64,000 nt of DNA from Cyrtodaria siliqua (GCA_037043455.1 JAWPHD010010954.1:1-64000), one strand, 5' to 3'. Numbered from the stretch's first letter, positions 1 to 12,722 are shown. Notes: generated by a model not told the origin, from the sequence alone. Translations and numbers: made by a program.

Positions 1-2420
1 AACATCTTTAAGGATCAGTATATATATAGTTCTTTTTTGTTCAAGTAATCTATCGTTAATTTAACAGTTATTGAAAATCCCACCGATAACTCCACCATAT
101 TGTCTATTAAAAATGAATACCATGTTTTCTATTGAAATTAAAACTGTGTACTGAAATGACTTTTCGTAATAAATACACGAAAGATAGTTGATTATAAACA
201 CAGAGTTTCGCTTCTGTTTTCCTTTAGTATATACATATTTTGAGTTGTAAACAAAACACACTTACTTACCTAATTAACTTAGCAGTTCCTATAATTAATG
301 CGTCAAAATCTCGTCAAATCACATCTAGACAAAACATGGTAGGTTAAATATATTTATTATTGCGTGTCTAACATAACTTCCTTTTTAGATCATATACCCG
401 ATCGTATTCCCGTAACTTAATATCTATGACTCAGTAAAATAGTGCACTAACACTGTATGGCGTTCCGAGCTAGTTGCAACAGTATTGCACCAATGGAAAT
501 GAATGCGTTAACTTTACCATGAATCATCGTGTGTTATATACATGCACGATGTACGTCATTGTTACATTGTTATAAGCATGTGTTACGACGGCGTAGGATT
601 GTAACATATGTGTACAATGGTGTTGTTGTTGTAACATGTGTTACAACTAGTATTTACAACGGTGTAACAAGCTTTTCAGCGGTGTTGTTGGTTGTAACAT
701 GTGTTCCAACTACTGTGCTATTGGAATGTGTGTAACAAAGTTGTTGGTTTTGAACGTTTGTTACGTTTTTGTTGGTTGTAGCATGTGTTGCAAAGGTGTT
801 GGTTGAAATATGTGTTAAAAGGTTTATGTTGTAACATGTGTTTCAATGGTGTTGGGTGGGTATTTCGGTGAGTATTATGCATGTACGTGTGGTATTTAAA
901 TCTAATCAGTTTAGTCTATTGTAATATGGCGGTTGTTTATGTAGGCATTACGTGAGGTCTTCAGAAACCTCGCCGGACATGTGCGTATCGGGGTAGGTAC
1001 AGGGTCCTACCCATAATTCAAGGCATAGGAATCATGGCTCTATGGTAGGTACATACTACCATAAGAGCCATGATGCTCATTTTATGCAAAATACAGACAA
1101 TACCAGATATATAAAATACGAATTAAATGCTTGAAACTCTACCAATAAACGTAATTATGTGTAAAGAAGAAAAGAAAGCACATCTCTACTGTCAGAGTTG
1201 TTAAATCAATTAAATACCTTTTTTGTTGATTTTGGTGGACATATAGAATACTTTTGAAAATGGCGGATATTCATTTTTTTCGGCATAATTTAATTTAAAA
1301 ACTACTAGTTGCTGCCATAACTCTTCTATTTGTTAATTACCGAGTTATATTGTGTAGGAGAATCGATACCTTCTGCCCTAAATTGATTTTTTAAAATATC
1401 TATTATAGTGTTTAACTTCACAGATTGAATAAGTTTTCGATTCCTCTTCAACTTTTGTAGCTACTTAAAATAACCCATTTTTGGAAAATAAAATTGAAGG
1501 TAGATCTCTTAATTACAAATTTGAAGTCTACTTCAGACGAAAACAGTTAATATGCGTGAAAGGGTTTACAATAGATAACGTATTTACTACATTCGCTCTA
1601 TTATGTACATCATTTACGGTTAGAGTTAGCGTTTAGGTAACGCCTCAGTTAATATTAAAACACTAACTGAAATATAAATTAGGCAGGCTAAAAATCTTAG
1701 CACACCATACAGTTTATCAAACAATCACACTGCATGGGAGTAAACACTCAGTAACCTTAAATTGAAAGTACAAATTTGGAGTTTCATTCTTTACACAAAA
1801 ACAAAAATTATGAATTTAAAGTGACAAATATAACAAACCTGATAAAGTCCTTCACTGTACGACATTTACAACAGCACATGCATTACATCCGTTTAATTAT
1901 ATAAAGCTAACAGTAGTCTTATTGTGAAATATTCCAATAAATAAAATCGATATTATCGAAAACAATATCGTGCAGAGCATTTTTCTGAAAATGGAATTGA
2001 GGTTAGCCGGCTATCCGATATCATAGGGAACACTAACTCTTACGCTGTACGTGTTACGGTCTATACACACTTATCTTCCTTATTCAAACTGAAAATAGGT
2101 TTATGTACATGTCTTTTGTGTTATTTGTAACATACATAAAATGCCAACGAGACGTATATCATTGTATAAATTGTATGCTACTCACTACAATATTGACTCT
2201 ATGTTATAGGATTGACTGTATGAAATTGAATTTGCGACAGTATTTCAGGCATTTATTGGTAGCAAATTGTGTTTAATTGATATGCGTTCAATACAATGCA
2301 ACCCATTTTAATGCAAGACAATTTCTTTTCTGACAAAAACATTGAATGCAATGTAAATGACGTCAGGTTTTGACGGTTTCGTGTTACTTGTCTTGAAATG
2401 CTACGGTGTATGTATTATTT
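1..2420 (+). repeat. Left copy of a segmental duplication
   Basis: This stretch matches about 55794-59125 in the same orientation, from near base 8 (shared 'ttaaggatca') to near 2420 (shared 'acggtgtatgtattat'). Small substitutions and indels occur throughout. The right copy carries about 780 bp of extra sequence between the equivalents of 860 and 868, and a 115-bp tandem duplication near its end. I see no credible protein-coding gene inside. Positions 530-870 are a degenerate TG-rich tandem region built on a 'tgttgtaacatgtgtt'-like unit. The left edge of the homology may lie outside the window. Confidence 0.85.
1031..1074. repeat. Near-perfect hairpin within the duplicated block
   Basis: The left arm at 1031-1048 and right arm at 1056-1074 are reverse complements except for one extra A, with a 7-base loop. 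A second, smaller hairpin (arms 991-997 and 1006-1012) lies just upstream. The equivalent hairpin in the right duplication copy is at 57604-57647 and has two arm mismatches. It could be a small foldback element or a structured transcript; no product is recognised. Confidence 0.6.
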
Positions 2421-2929
2421 ATTTTTTGTAACATTTTCTTTTTTTCTTTTCCGAACAGTGTAATTGTTGAGTTATACATCTAGTGAATATATTATCGTAT
2501 TATTTGTTTTTCTAAATGTACAATCTGGAAATAGTAAAGGACATCATGTGATTATGAAAGTATATTTATCATTAGAATTCTAGCATGTAGCTAGTATGGT
2601 TACAGCTAATGATTGGATTTGTGACATAACAGCCCTTTATCTCTTAACATGTCATTGTATATTTGTTTTTGCCTAATGACTATTATAATATTCAATGTAG
2701 GATTTAAAAGCACTATTGACTCTTACATGGATAACATCTCTGTCATCAGATTATTGTATGTACAGTATTTTATACTGGGCCTTTGCCTCAATTTCAATCA
2801 TCCATGATAATTTATATTTAGTTTTTTTATAATGACACATGGCAGCCTCTTGTAGGATTTAGTTACACACCTTTCATACGAATAACAAACATTTGCATGT
2901 TTTAAAGCAAATGAATATTGTATTGTTAT
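2421..2929. other. AT-rich stretch with no recognised feature
   Basis: No gene, tandem array or mobile-element signature seen. Confidence 0.4.
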
Positions 2930-3124
2930 CAATTAACATGTCGCCAGTTGTCAATCGTTTATCCATTTTAACCAATCAAACCAGTACTATACATTCGACA
3001 AACAATAGCACGTGCAACAGTATAATAAAGCACGTACATCTGTATTATAATATAACATATTGTCAATATACTCCGACATCAACAATAGGGCGGAGATATC
3101 TAAGTACTGGCGACATGTTAATTG
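2930..3124. mobile_element. 195-bp inverted-repeat element (MITE-like)
   Basis: A perfect 19-bp inverted repeat bounds this interval: CAATTAACATGTCGCCAGT at 2930-2948 and its reverse complement at 3106-3124. The interior is AT-rich with no credible coding. I see no clear target-site duplication outside the arms, so the true ends or class are uncertain. Size and termini fit a miniature inverted-repeat element. Confidence 0.55.
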
Positions 3125-3579
3125 CATCAGGAGCACTGTAAATCTTTTAAAACTAATGAAGGAAAAATGACCTTTTTTTTTATAGATATACATATATATA
3201 TATAGATGTATTTGTGAGACAAATTACCAACCAAACAGTGCTCTTAAACTACCAAATATCGAGCGCTTTCGGCTTTAATCGCCTTCTTCAGGATACATAA
3301 AGTTACAAAAAAAACACACATACAATTCGTGAAAAAAACAAAAAAAGCAAAAACATAAACCAATTAATACTATAAATGGTATCCTCGTGATCCAGTGCTC
3401 CATAAAGGGTATTTTAAGATGAAGCACTCTTTGGTTGGTAATTTGTCTCACATTTATCTTTTTAAATACCTATTTTCCCGGAATCCTCGTGATTCAGTGC
3501 TCCAGATAGTGTCTTGTAAGATGTATACTATTCTTTACCGTATACATGTATATATACGCATATACGCATATAGATATAT

Positions 3580-3660
3580 AGATATAAAATTCGAACAGTA
3601 AAAGTAGCATTCAAGGACGACAGTCACCCACAAACACACACAGAAACAAAGAACCATTTT
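3580..3660 (-). mobile_element. Short 3'-end fragment of the recurrent RT element
   Basis: Reverse-oriented copy of the 3' end shared by the RT-element copies here ('aagtagcattcaaggacgac' then 'cacaaacacacacagaaaca'). Only about 80 bp remain. It begins at the same 3' terminus as the other copies, consistent with heavy 5' truncation. Confidence 0.6.
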
Positions 3661-4399
3661 AAAGCTAAGGTTTTATGCGAGTAGACCTGTGATACTTCAT
3701 TAGTAAATTTAGGTCCTAATTTTAAAGTTTCATACTAACTTAAAGATTGCCACGTGTCTCTATGGGTAGTAGAGCAATTACAACAATATATTATACAGGT
3801 TTTATTTAACGAGAGAACTCATTTGAAACTAGTCAAAGATCAATGTTAAACATATTCCATGAGTAATATCAAATGTCTTTTTTACACATCAATGTTACAT
3901 GTGGTTCTCTTATATAAAAATCAGAAAGAATATTTCCATAGTCGTGATAAAGCGAGATATTATATTGCCCTGTATACAGGGGAGATAACATGAATAGCAT
4001 TACTGTTTAGCGTTACAACAGTTATCTGTTACAGTTCTAGAAACATGTCATGTTGGAATAACTTTTTATGTTTAACATAGAAACTCAATGAAAAGCATAT
4101 AAAGTGTCATTATAAAAGGGAGAAAAAAATCGTGTGTATTAATGGAATAAATGGAGAACTTATATACCAAGTTGTAATCTAAATATACAAAAAAATAACA
4201 GATGTTGGATTCATCAAAAATGAGATATAGAGTCCTATAGAAACCACAGCGTCCGAACGCTATGGCATCATAGGTCCGCACTGTACTGCAAACAAGGACT
4301 TGATAATACAATGAAAGAGACAAAAAACAACAGCAAGGGTGGTCAAGTCAGCTAAGATATTTGTTTAAGTCAGGTCAACCATATGTTTTATTTGTATGT
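3661..4399. other. Non-coding stretch with a weak dispersed repeat
   Basis: No gene recognised. Positions about 4228-4290 resemble 23165-23215 (both carry an 'aacgc-atggca' core followed by 'taggt-cgcact'), suggesting a degenerate dispersed repeat of unknown class. Confidence 0.3.
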
Positions 4400-5810
4400 G
4401 TGATTTGATTTTATTGATCTTTTTTTTATAATAAAGTCATGTATATTTCCCTTTGCTTTTGAACAATGTCTTGTTTCGTATTCTTGAAGGCTATACATTT
4501 CTCAACTTTAAACAATATTTCAATGTAGTTTTTATAAACTGTTAAAGTAGAATTAGTGTTTTTTAATTTTTGATTGAATATAAATTTTCTGGCAGTATGG
4601 AGGAGATTATTTAAAACAATATCATACTTATTATTTCCAAAGAGCATGTCAGTTACTGACAATACTGACTGATGCCACTATTCATTCATCTTCTAAGAAA
4701 ATGGTTTTAAATTGTTGTCTAAATTATATTAGTGTCAATACAATTCCGTTATGGTTCATAATATTATTTATGAAAGTTACTCCTCCTAAATACCGATGTC
4801 TTAAACAAATGGAAGTTTGTCCGACCTTAAAATGTGGATTATTCCATAAAGGGACAGAATGAAATTTGCTCAAAGATTTTGGATCTGAAATACATGCAAA
4901 CAGTTTATAGCTGATAAAGGTATCTTTCCAGAATGGAGTATGTACTTTATTTATATGTCTAGATATATAACCAGCACCAATACAAGAGAAGTTTAAAATG
5001 CATGCATACAATTCATTGAAAATATTCAGAGAATCTTTTTTGTCTGATAGTAATCTTCTGATTCAAGTAAGTTTGAGTGAAATAAAGAATATGTCCAAAT
5101 CTAACATTCGAAGACCAGCTTGTGAGTAATTAAGACGGATAGTAGATATTTTGACCGTATCAGGTTTTCCATCCTACAAAAAGTTAAAAATACGTTCTTG
5201 AATCTGGTCTGGCTTCGGATTTGGTAAAGTTAAAATAAGATGGTTTATTTTGTACATAACTATAAGCTCTTTACTACTGTAGTTTTTCCAATAGGTGTTA
5301 GTATTCTTTTAGACCAGTTTATTAATAAAACGGTGACAGCGGGTCGTCTTTTCGTCAACCTCTCTGAAGACTAAACCATTCTGAGAGATGACCATTTACT
5401 GAAACAAACGACACTTTTATCCATTCTGTAACAGAAGGCCCAACGTTAAAATAACTAAAAGGACTTCAATAATAAATGTCCAGGCAACTGAATCAAAGGC
5501 CTTTTCAAAGTTAGTGAGTAATAATATGGAATGTTATACTTTACTGCATATAACTTTAAATCATATAATAGTATTTTACCTCATGTATCTACCTGAAATG
5601 AAGCCAGTTTTATCCTCATTGATAATCGATGGTAAAACTTGTTTTAGTCTAAACCTTAATGTATTATTTCGTAAACGAACTTTTTAATGTCAACCAATCG
5701 GGTTTCAGGACATTTGTCAAGAGCGTTATTAAATCTAGATATATAACCTATGTCTTTATTTTTTTTAATTAACATATCTTTGTAAAAGCAAATTACTAAC
5801 TTTTAGTCAT
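4400..5810 (-). pseudogene. LINE ORF2 remnant, Tx1/L1-like reverse transcriptase
   Basis: Read on the minus strand, broken frames give a recognisable order of LINE reverse-transcriptase pieces. Near 5640-5580 there is 'VLPSIINEDKTGFISGRY', typical of the region before RT motif A. Near 5510-5475 is 'NFEKAFDSVAW', the motif A core holding the first catalytic Asp. Near 5345 is 'DPLSPF', from motif B. Positions 5011-4724 and 4662-4426 encode the post-RT C-terminal part, with 'FWKDTFISYKLF', 'PLWNNPHFKVG' and 'KVEKCIAFKN' patterns that I associate with Tx1-type L1 elements. Many frameshifts and stops separate the pieces, and the 5' half is missing. A short A-rich stretch follows the last stop on the minus strand, as expected for a LINE 3' end. 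Clade assignment is from memory of motif style, not a search. Confidence 0.75.
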
Positions 5811-6634
5811 AACGCGTGTGACAATAATTTATTTAAGCAATATAACACCGGTTACAGAGATGTAATGCGTATCAGATCATTGTTGATGTAAAACATTTGA
5901 AAGACACATATCTATTGCTATTCCGATACTTACCAAATCCTTAAGACTGGGCGATACCAGATCTTTCCGTTGGGCTTTTATTTGTCAGATATCAAAGGCT
6001 GGTGGTTGAGACTTGAACGTTTCTTGCTCGGTTGTGTAATATCGTTGGTATCCATGCATCAAAACCTAGTGTTTGGGACTTGAAATACCTCGAAACAGCG
6101 GACCTACGACTCTTGGTATCGATGACCGTTAAGGTCCGCACACCAGGTATTGATATGGGATATACATGTATATATCCACTGGAAAGGTGTATATCTCTTG
6201 AGCGACATATCTGTTTACATGTGTTTGCTCAAAACTGAATTTTAATAGCGAGGTTTCTGCAAAATAAAACATACTAAATTAAATTAGCAAAAGGTTAGTC
6301 TATAAACAGGACAATAAACAACACGAAGAGAGGTGGACAGGATAACCGACTTGAAACGGTCAGTAGGTAATACGGCCTACTGGTTAGCTATATTCAATTC
6401 CGTGTACACAATGTCTCTATCTTTTTCTAACTTCAGCGCCCAAATTGACAAGGAAGAAAATACAGCATTTACATACATCCCATGCACTATGTACGTTTAA
6501 CTAACGATATCTAATGTTTGTGTTGTGTTGTTTCATGTACGTGATTTATACCAATGACTAACAGTTAAATAATGATATACACATTTACATTGCCAAATCT
6601 GTTTTCATAGATTTGTATAACCGAAGATGAGCTC
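5811..6634. other. No recognised gene
   Basis: Non-coding AT-rich sequence. The interval 6300-6380 ('acggtcagtaggtaatacgg') faintly resembles the 3' region of the recurrent RT element but is too degraded to assign. Confidence 0.3.
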
Positions 6635-6892
6635 TTCCGTGGTGAAGGGGTAAACGACACTGCGTTGTAAACCTTCTCGCCTCTCACCTCTACATGTTCG
6701 AATATTAATTGGAGCTCAACTTGTATGTGAGAAAGTGTCGATTCTTAGGATGGCGGGAAGTATGCTATACAGTACTGGTCTACCCAGGGGAAATGGGTGG
6801 TCTGCCTCTACCACAAAAATATGACCGTCATATATGGCCTAAAATGTGCTAAATTGACATGAAACACAATTCAAACAAACAAACTATAACTG
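6635..6892 (+). mobile_element. Degenerate tRNA-derived SINE, mollusc type
   Basis: The head resembles a tRNA-type pol III promoter: A-box-like TGGTGAAGGGG at 6640-6650 and B-box-like GTTCGAATATT at 6696-6706. The body contains 'gtatgtgagaaagtgtcg', a 'ctaccacaaaaatatgaccg' block (about 6808-6830) and a terminal 'caaacaaacaaac' simple tail ending near 6890. This order matches a common mollusc SINE design that I recognise. The boxes are imperfect, so the copy is old and unlikely to be active. Confidence 0.65.
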
Positions 6893-8150
6893 AAGATACA
6901 AAACAACCAAGTTTATATTTAAACTGTAACTCTCTTGCATCTTAGATAATTATCGGATAGTTAATATCGCTGAAGTAACATTTTTAAATTGAATTGGTAA
7001 GACATGTATGCTGCAATTAAAAGGGTTGCTTTTACTTTCGAATACAATGTATATCTTTTATTAGTATTAAAACTATGACCCTTTTTGTAAACAAAAAAAC
7101 TACAATAAAATAATTGCTGGAATTTCATTCGCTCTTCACAACCAAATTACAGGTTAATGCCTTGTTTTTTGTTTTGTTTATGTCTTTAAATAAATAATTA
7201 CAATATGACATTCCCTTTGATACTAAAAGACAACATATCATAGCACGTGTTGCCGATAAAGCTATTATACATGATGTCGTCATGTCTTTAACAGTTAGCA
7301 CGAGTTATAAATACATAACAAAAATAATTAAATCACCAGATTCCTGGTGATCTCTTTATTTACCCTGTAATAGGTTTGTTAGGGTCGGGGTGGACCATCC
7401 CTCAATAAACCTTAAATTTCTAAAAAAACATGTAATATGCATCAAATTAGTTTGTAAATAAAGTAATAGGAGATATAATCAAGTGAATAATTGCATATTG
7501 TAATTAGAGACAGTATAAATGGGGAGGTTTTCCTATTCTTTACATGTATAGAAGTGCATTATACAATTTTAACAGAATGTAAAAAAGGCCCCACTGCAAT
7601 CCAGAGGTATTTCCAAAAACATATTTGGGTGAAAATATAGTATGATTGCTATATCATGTATATAGGTAATATCTGGACGCTCTAAGATTGCAGTGAGTCT
7701 CTATAAACTCTGGGGAAAAAACAATAATAAATCATGTAAATAATTGTTTTGTTTCAAACCCCAGTGTACAACCCACATTGTCAATACATACACACTTATT
7801 TTATACAGATAATTTTAATGTTATAGTATCAAAGATAACATTGTTTCGTGTTATGAAATCCATACTCCGAGGCTCACTGAGTATTTTCTCATATTATATT
7901 TTTGGCAAGAGAAAGAAAAAACATTAACCCATCCTGTGTAATAAATCTGTATATAAATCCATTATCAATGGACAGTCTTTCAGGATAGTTTTTAAAACTT
8001 CCAAAATTATAATTTCTTCTAAAATAAAAAAAGGGTGGATTAAGAAAGACCAAGATATAAGCAAGGTTATGTTATTTCTGATTAATAAGGTAAGTTAAAA
8101 ATGCATGTTCCAGAATGAAAACATTAAATTTATTTGCTACAGTTTGATAA
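6893..8150. other. Intergenic; one possible short inverted-repeat element
   Basis: No gene recognised. A single unit of the 28-bp 'tagcacgagttataaataca' repeat, otherwise found at 10.87-11.24 kb, occurs at about 7296-7320. Positions about 7588-7722 are flanked by an imperfect inverted 'actgcaatc' motif and may be a small MITE. Confidence 0.3.
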
Positions 8151-8159
8151 TGAAAAGAT

Positions 8160-8600
8160 CAACTAAGTAAATTAGCTCTGTTCTCCAGTTCCACAGATAG
8201 CCAGGTACATGTATTGACTCCACATGTTTTTAAAGTTATTCATTTTTAAGTTTTTATATGCAATTAGTTTTTCAACTTTGTACGAAGACATTATATACGT
8301 TTTAATAAGGTTAAGCTGTGGAATTTGACGTTGCATCTGATTTTGATAAATGTAAAGTTTTGCTTGCATGATGATTTTGCTCATAACTATGTCAAATTTT
8401 CTAATTCCAAATAAAGTTTCTGTTAAAGTTACGAATGCTGTATTGCATTTTTCTGTAATATAAGTTTGAAGTTTTGACCAGATAATCAAGCTGTAACATA
8501 TGTGGAACCAGAGAATAAACAATCTAAAAGCTCAAATAGTAGCAAGTACATACTAACTCTATTACTGGGACATCTTTTTTGGGGGGAACAAACATTTTTT
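8160..8600 (-). pseudogene. Second LINE ORF2 C-terminal fragment
   Basis: The minus-strand open frame at 8522-8172 (about 116 codons) encodes the same post-RT C-terminal region as the LINE at 4426-4662. Shared patterns include a 'LFGI/LFGN...FDIV' segment, 'AKLYIYQ' against 'ARKFIFN', and 'YKVEKLIAYKNLK' against 'FKVEKCIAFKNTK'. It begins within a sequence resembling the 'LFW' zinc-ribbon-like tail of these elements. It is a 5'-truncated copy of the same or a closely related family; no reverse-transcriptase core is present. Confidence 0.65.
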
Positions 8601-10139
8601 AATTCTGACAACGTTTTGGAATTTGTTGGAAAAAAGTGAAAAATGAATATTTAGCTTTTGTTACTATACATAGGGTGAGCAAATGACAAAACAGAAATCA
8701 GAATAATATTATTCCAAATTATAGTATTATTCCACCATGAAAACGGAAAAAAATAAAATTAATATTAACATACACATTTTTTGATTATCATTATATTAAG
8801 CAAATATAAATGCATAATGGATATATATTATATTTAGGCCACCATCATGTCTCGTGTACAAAATCGACCCACCAGAGATACAAATAACATTCATATAAAA
8901 TATACACGCTTATTTAGTGTAAACCATTTGAATACCTTGTACCCCTGTGTTCATCTATACAATTCATTGTTTTCCCAATAGTGCTATCATATTCAATACC
9001 GTGTAAACATCTCCATGAAAAGAAAACCACAGAGGGACAACAAAGAATCGCATATTATTTTACCAAGTACAAAAATATGTTCGGAAATGGAAGCTCGACA
9101 GAAACTGACACGAGTGCATACGCGTATAATTCCTACATTCTGTTTGATACAATATCAAGTTATATATGATCTATTATAATTAAATAAAGCTAAGCGCCAT
9201 GTTTATCCAGTGTTGATACATGATATGCTATAAATAGCTGTACACACAGTTTGAAACAAGCCTAAATTTGAATCTTAAATTAACATTCAAACGTGTCCTA
9301 CCTATTACTATGCCGTTCACCTTTAATTTGTGTAAACATAATTCGCATGGTGATTTTTGTTTTCCGTTTACGATTCTTATATAATTAGGGATATAGTACC
9401 TGATACCGTTACAGTATGTGATGGATCAACGATGGGTGCCCGTAAGTAGTTCCGGGTCTTAGGGTGCTAAAATAGTTCCTTGAAAAAATCCAAAATTTCT
9501 AGTTTGCATGTGTTTTTCCCAAGATTATATTTTATTTCATTGTTAAATCTAACCTGAGGTTAAAGTAGTATGTCTGTTGTCATGGATAGTAAGTATTTTA
9601 CTGTGTTTGTCAGGATTATTTCTTTGGAGAGTATGAGCACAGAGGTTAGCTAAGTAGAGATGTGGTTTTGACAGATGTTTATTTCAAAATACACATAGTG
9701 TGAATGAATGACGAGAAATGTTGAAAAACTGAATCAGTGTTTTATTCCAGATATGGGACCGTTTGCTAGCTAAATGTGTTTAATACACAGAATAAAAGTG
9801 TATTTGAGCGAACGAATGTTGTGGAACTGGTGACTGATCTCCAAATATATCCTATATTGCATTGTGTTCAATGAGCTGATTTTCACCGGTCCGACACCAT
9901 AAATGTCAATATACACACGTAACAGTTACTGTAGTGGTAAGATTAGTAATTTAATTCACACAAGCAAATTGTGCTGCATATATATATATACACATATTAC
10001 GATACATACACACTTATATCTGCATCAATTTAATTAAAACATATGTATATATGTTGTCATGTACATGAAGTCACATGCCTGCAAGGTATGTCTGTGTTGA
10101 AAGGGAATTAATCAATATACACAATATATATTTAAATGC
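8601..10139. other. No recognised gene
   Basis: AT-rich DNA with a TA dinucleotide run near 9977-9990. I see no coding signature, tandem array or transposon end. Confidence 0.35.
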
Positions 10140-10222
10140 AAGATGGCTTTTATACTTTATACTTTTATACTGTCATCGTCCCTTCTAATGCTGATACAGT
10201 GAATTCCATAGTTGCCATTTTC

Positions 10223-10562
10223 TTATGCATCTGTTCTATTTCCTTTTTTATTTGTTTCTTTAATCTCAATTTGCAGTATCTTGAGCTTTTTCCTTAATAA
10301 TTCCTCACTTATCTTTGTCTCAATGTATTGTTGGGAGGCTAATTTACTTAGTTTCTTGTCGAAAGAATTCAACGTTGCTTCTATACTTTCTATGTTGCCT
10401 AAAATGTTTATCTGGGGTTTGTTGTTTCTCCAAGTTTTCAGCAGTGGGTGGGGGAGAGGACTGATCAACAGATGTGTTGCATTCAATAACTTCCTCACTT
10501 CTAGTTTTCCACAGACGATTCTGGTTGCTTTTTGTATCCAGATATGACGAAGCTTTATACAA
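10223..10562 (-). pseudogene. Coiled-coil ORF remnant, possible retroelement ORF1
   Basis: Two overlapping minus-strand frames (10562-10344 and 10498-10223) look like one broken protein joined by a frameshift near 10430. The first is polar with a 'SSPPPTAENLEK' stretch. The second contains a heptad-like helix ('IESIEATLNSFDKKLSKL', then a run rich in K, E, I and L). This combination is common in the first ORF of non-LTR or gag-like retroelements, but nothing diagnostic (zinc knuckle, RRM) is visible. Function is not assigned. Confidence 0.3.
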
Positions 10563-10867
10563 TTTCTAAATTATTGTTCAGCATAAGTTAAGTAAATAGT
10601 TCGCAAGTCGTCTCAGATCTTATGTACTAAATCGCTCACCTTTTTGCTCGATTATGCACGGATAATCCGTGTGTATCACATTCCTATACGTTAACATTGT
10701 GTATTCAAACGTTCACATAATCCATTCCTTTCCAAACAAATTTTCAAAAAGGTTTATCTCCCCTTACCAAATAATAATTAAACTAACTTTAGACCTTATC
10801 AAATCTATCAAATCTGCCGAAAAAATTAACACACCACGGCTTCGCCGATGAACTTGACCTATTAATA

Positions 10868-11245
10868 CATAAACATATAGCACGAGCTATAGATACATAC
10901 ATATTTAGCACGAGCTATAAATACGAAAACATTTAGCACGAGCTATAAATACATAAACAGTTAGCACGAGCTATTAAAACATAAACATTTAGCACGTGCT
11001 CTAAATGCATAAAGAGTTAGCACGAGCTATGAGTACACAAATATTTAGCATGAGCTATAAATACACAAACATTTAGCAGGAGCTATAAATAAATAAACAT
11101 TTAGCACGAGCTATAAATACATCAACATTTAACACGAGCTATAAATTCATAAACATTTAGAACGAGCTATAAATACATCAACATTTAGCACGAGCTATAA
11201 ATTCATAAACATTTAGCACAAGCTGTAAATACATAATCATTTAAG
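10868..11245. repeat. 28-bp tandem repeat array
   Basis: About 13 copies of a 28-bp unit close to 'cacgagctataaatacataa' followed by 'acatttag'. Copies differ by single substitutions. The array ends directly next to a reverse-oriented RT-element fragment at 11271. Confidence 0.85.
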
Positions 11246-11270
11246 AAAAAAAACACGTGCATTTATAAAA

Positions 11271-11560
11271 CAAGATATAAAAGTCGAACAGGAAATGTAG
11301 CAATCAAGGACCACAGTCAACCAAAAACACGCACAGAAACAAACAATAATTACAAAGATGAATCAAATACAAGATATGACATCACAGACAGACATAAATG
11401 GGTTGACGATAAGGCTACCGCAATGGAATGGTCAGCGGCAGAAAATGCGGCTTGGGGGTTTAAACCAGGTTGTAGAGTGCACCAAACCTCACTCTTATCC
11501 TAAGTTATCACCAAGAAAACCCGGCAAAGTGAAGTCCAACATGTCACATGTGTACATTAT
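11271..11560 (-). mobile_element. RT-element 3' fragment
   Basis: Reverse-oriented copy of the recurrent element's 3' end: 'gtcgaacaggaaatgtagca' terminus, the 'gggttgacgataaggctacc' block and the 'gtttaaaccaggttgtag' block, in the same order as the other copies. No intact coding sequence. Confidence 0.7.
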
Positions 11561-12584
11561 TAACCTTACATGATATCAAATTTATCACGTGTGCGTTAAT
11601 TATTGTGTAATGCCTTTTCAGTGTTAGAGATGCAACACAGTATCAACAAATACCAGTGTTTTTTTGATTATCGTCAGGTCTTAAAGAGCAAATTAGAGCG
11701 GATATGAACTCAAGGTTCTTAGTTCGCGAACCATTCGCAACATCTCGTACAATTATCCTAAGCTTAACTCGAATGTATATCAAAGGTCACCATATTTGTT
11801 ACTTCATACTAGCATGACGCGACTCAAATTCACGCCCAACGAATTTGCACTTAAAATCAAAATTATCTTCAACGTATTGCAATGTCATTTAACCGATTGC
11901 TCCGTTTATAGTTTATTTACATGAAAGCAGTGCTAATACATGCACCTAAACTCAAACATCAACACCTACGGCTAACGGCCATATTGTTTATATAGCAACG
12001 GCTAAACACCCGTGCACTTTTGTTTGTGCCATTGCCTTCCGGCTAACAAAATATTAAGATTTTGAAGCGTCGATATATATACACACGAGGCGTGATCTCG
12101 GATGTTGTCATACTGCAAAGAAAATTCTCAGGATTTCATTGGTAAATGCGCCGTAGGCAATGAGCCCATGTCTACGTCTCGAGACGTGAACATAGGACGA
12201 AAACCCCGTAGGTAGCCTATTACTCCAATACACAAAAACAAAATGGCGACGATAACGTTGCCGATTCGTTTTGGAAACCGCCGATTGTTTCCTTCCTATC
12301 GCTTTTCTGAGCTTTCCACTGTGTGTAAAAGTCTGAAATAATCGTAAGTTTATTTTTATTTGGCAATTTTACAGATAATAAAACATTAAATAGTGATAAA
12401 ATACGTTTATTTTATTAAAAAATCCGCCAAATTTAACGACGTTAGAGCGATGACGTCACGAAAGTAAACAACGTCTAGTTAGAGGCACGTTACAGGAAAT
12501 TGGCGCAATAAAAATGAAATCGTGTCTTGGGCTGTGTTTTTTTTCTTAAATAAGTGGTAACAACTTTGAAATATGACAAATTCG
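11561..12584. other. Non-coding; 14-bp palindrome
   Basis: No gene recognised. A perfect palindrome ACGTCTCGAGACGT lies at 12174-12187, and a CRE-like TGACGTCA occurs near 12451. Neither is tied to a recognisable promoter. Confidence 0.3.
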
Positions 12585-12722
12585 TTATTAGGATTCTTGA
12601 CAGGGAAATGGGCTCACATTCCCTGCCTGGAAATATATATATCCCCTCGCCTAACGGCTCGGGTGAATATAATTTCCAAGCAGGGAATGTGAGCCCATGT
12701 CCCCAGTCAGGAATCCTAATAA
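12585..12722. mobile_element. 138-bp foldback (hairpin) element
   Basis: Nearly the whole interval is one inverted repeat. The left arm starts TTATTAGGATTC at 12585-12596 and the right arm ends GAATCCTAATAA at 12711-12722. The arms share the long block 'ATGGGCTCACATTCCCTGC' (right arm reverse complement) with a few mismatches, and the loop is about 20 bp. It looks like a small foldback/MITE or a long hairpin precursor. Confidence 0.75.
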
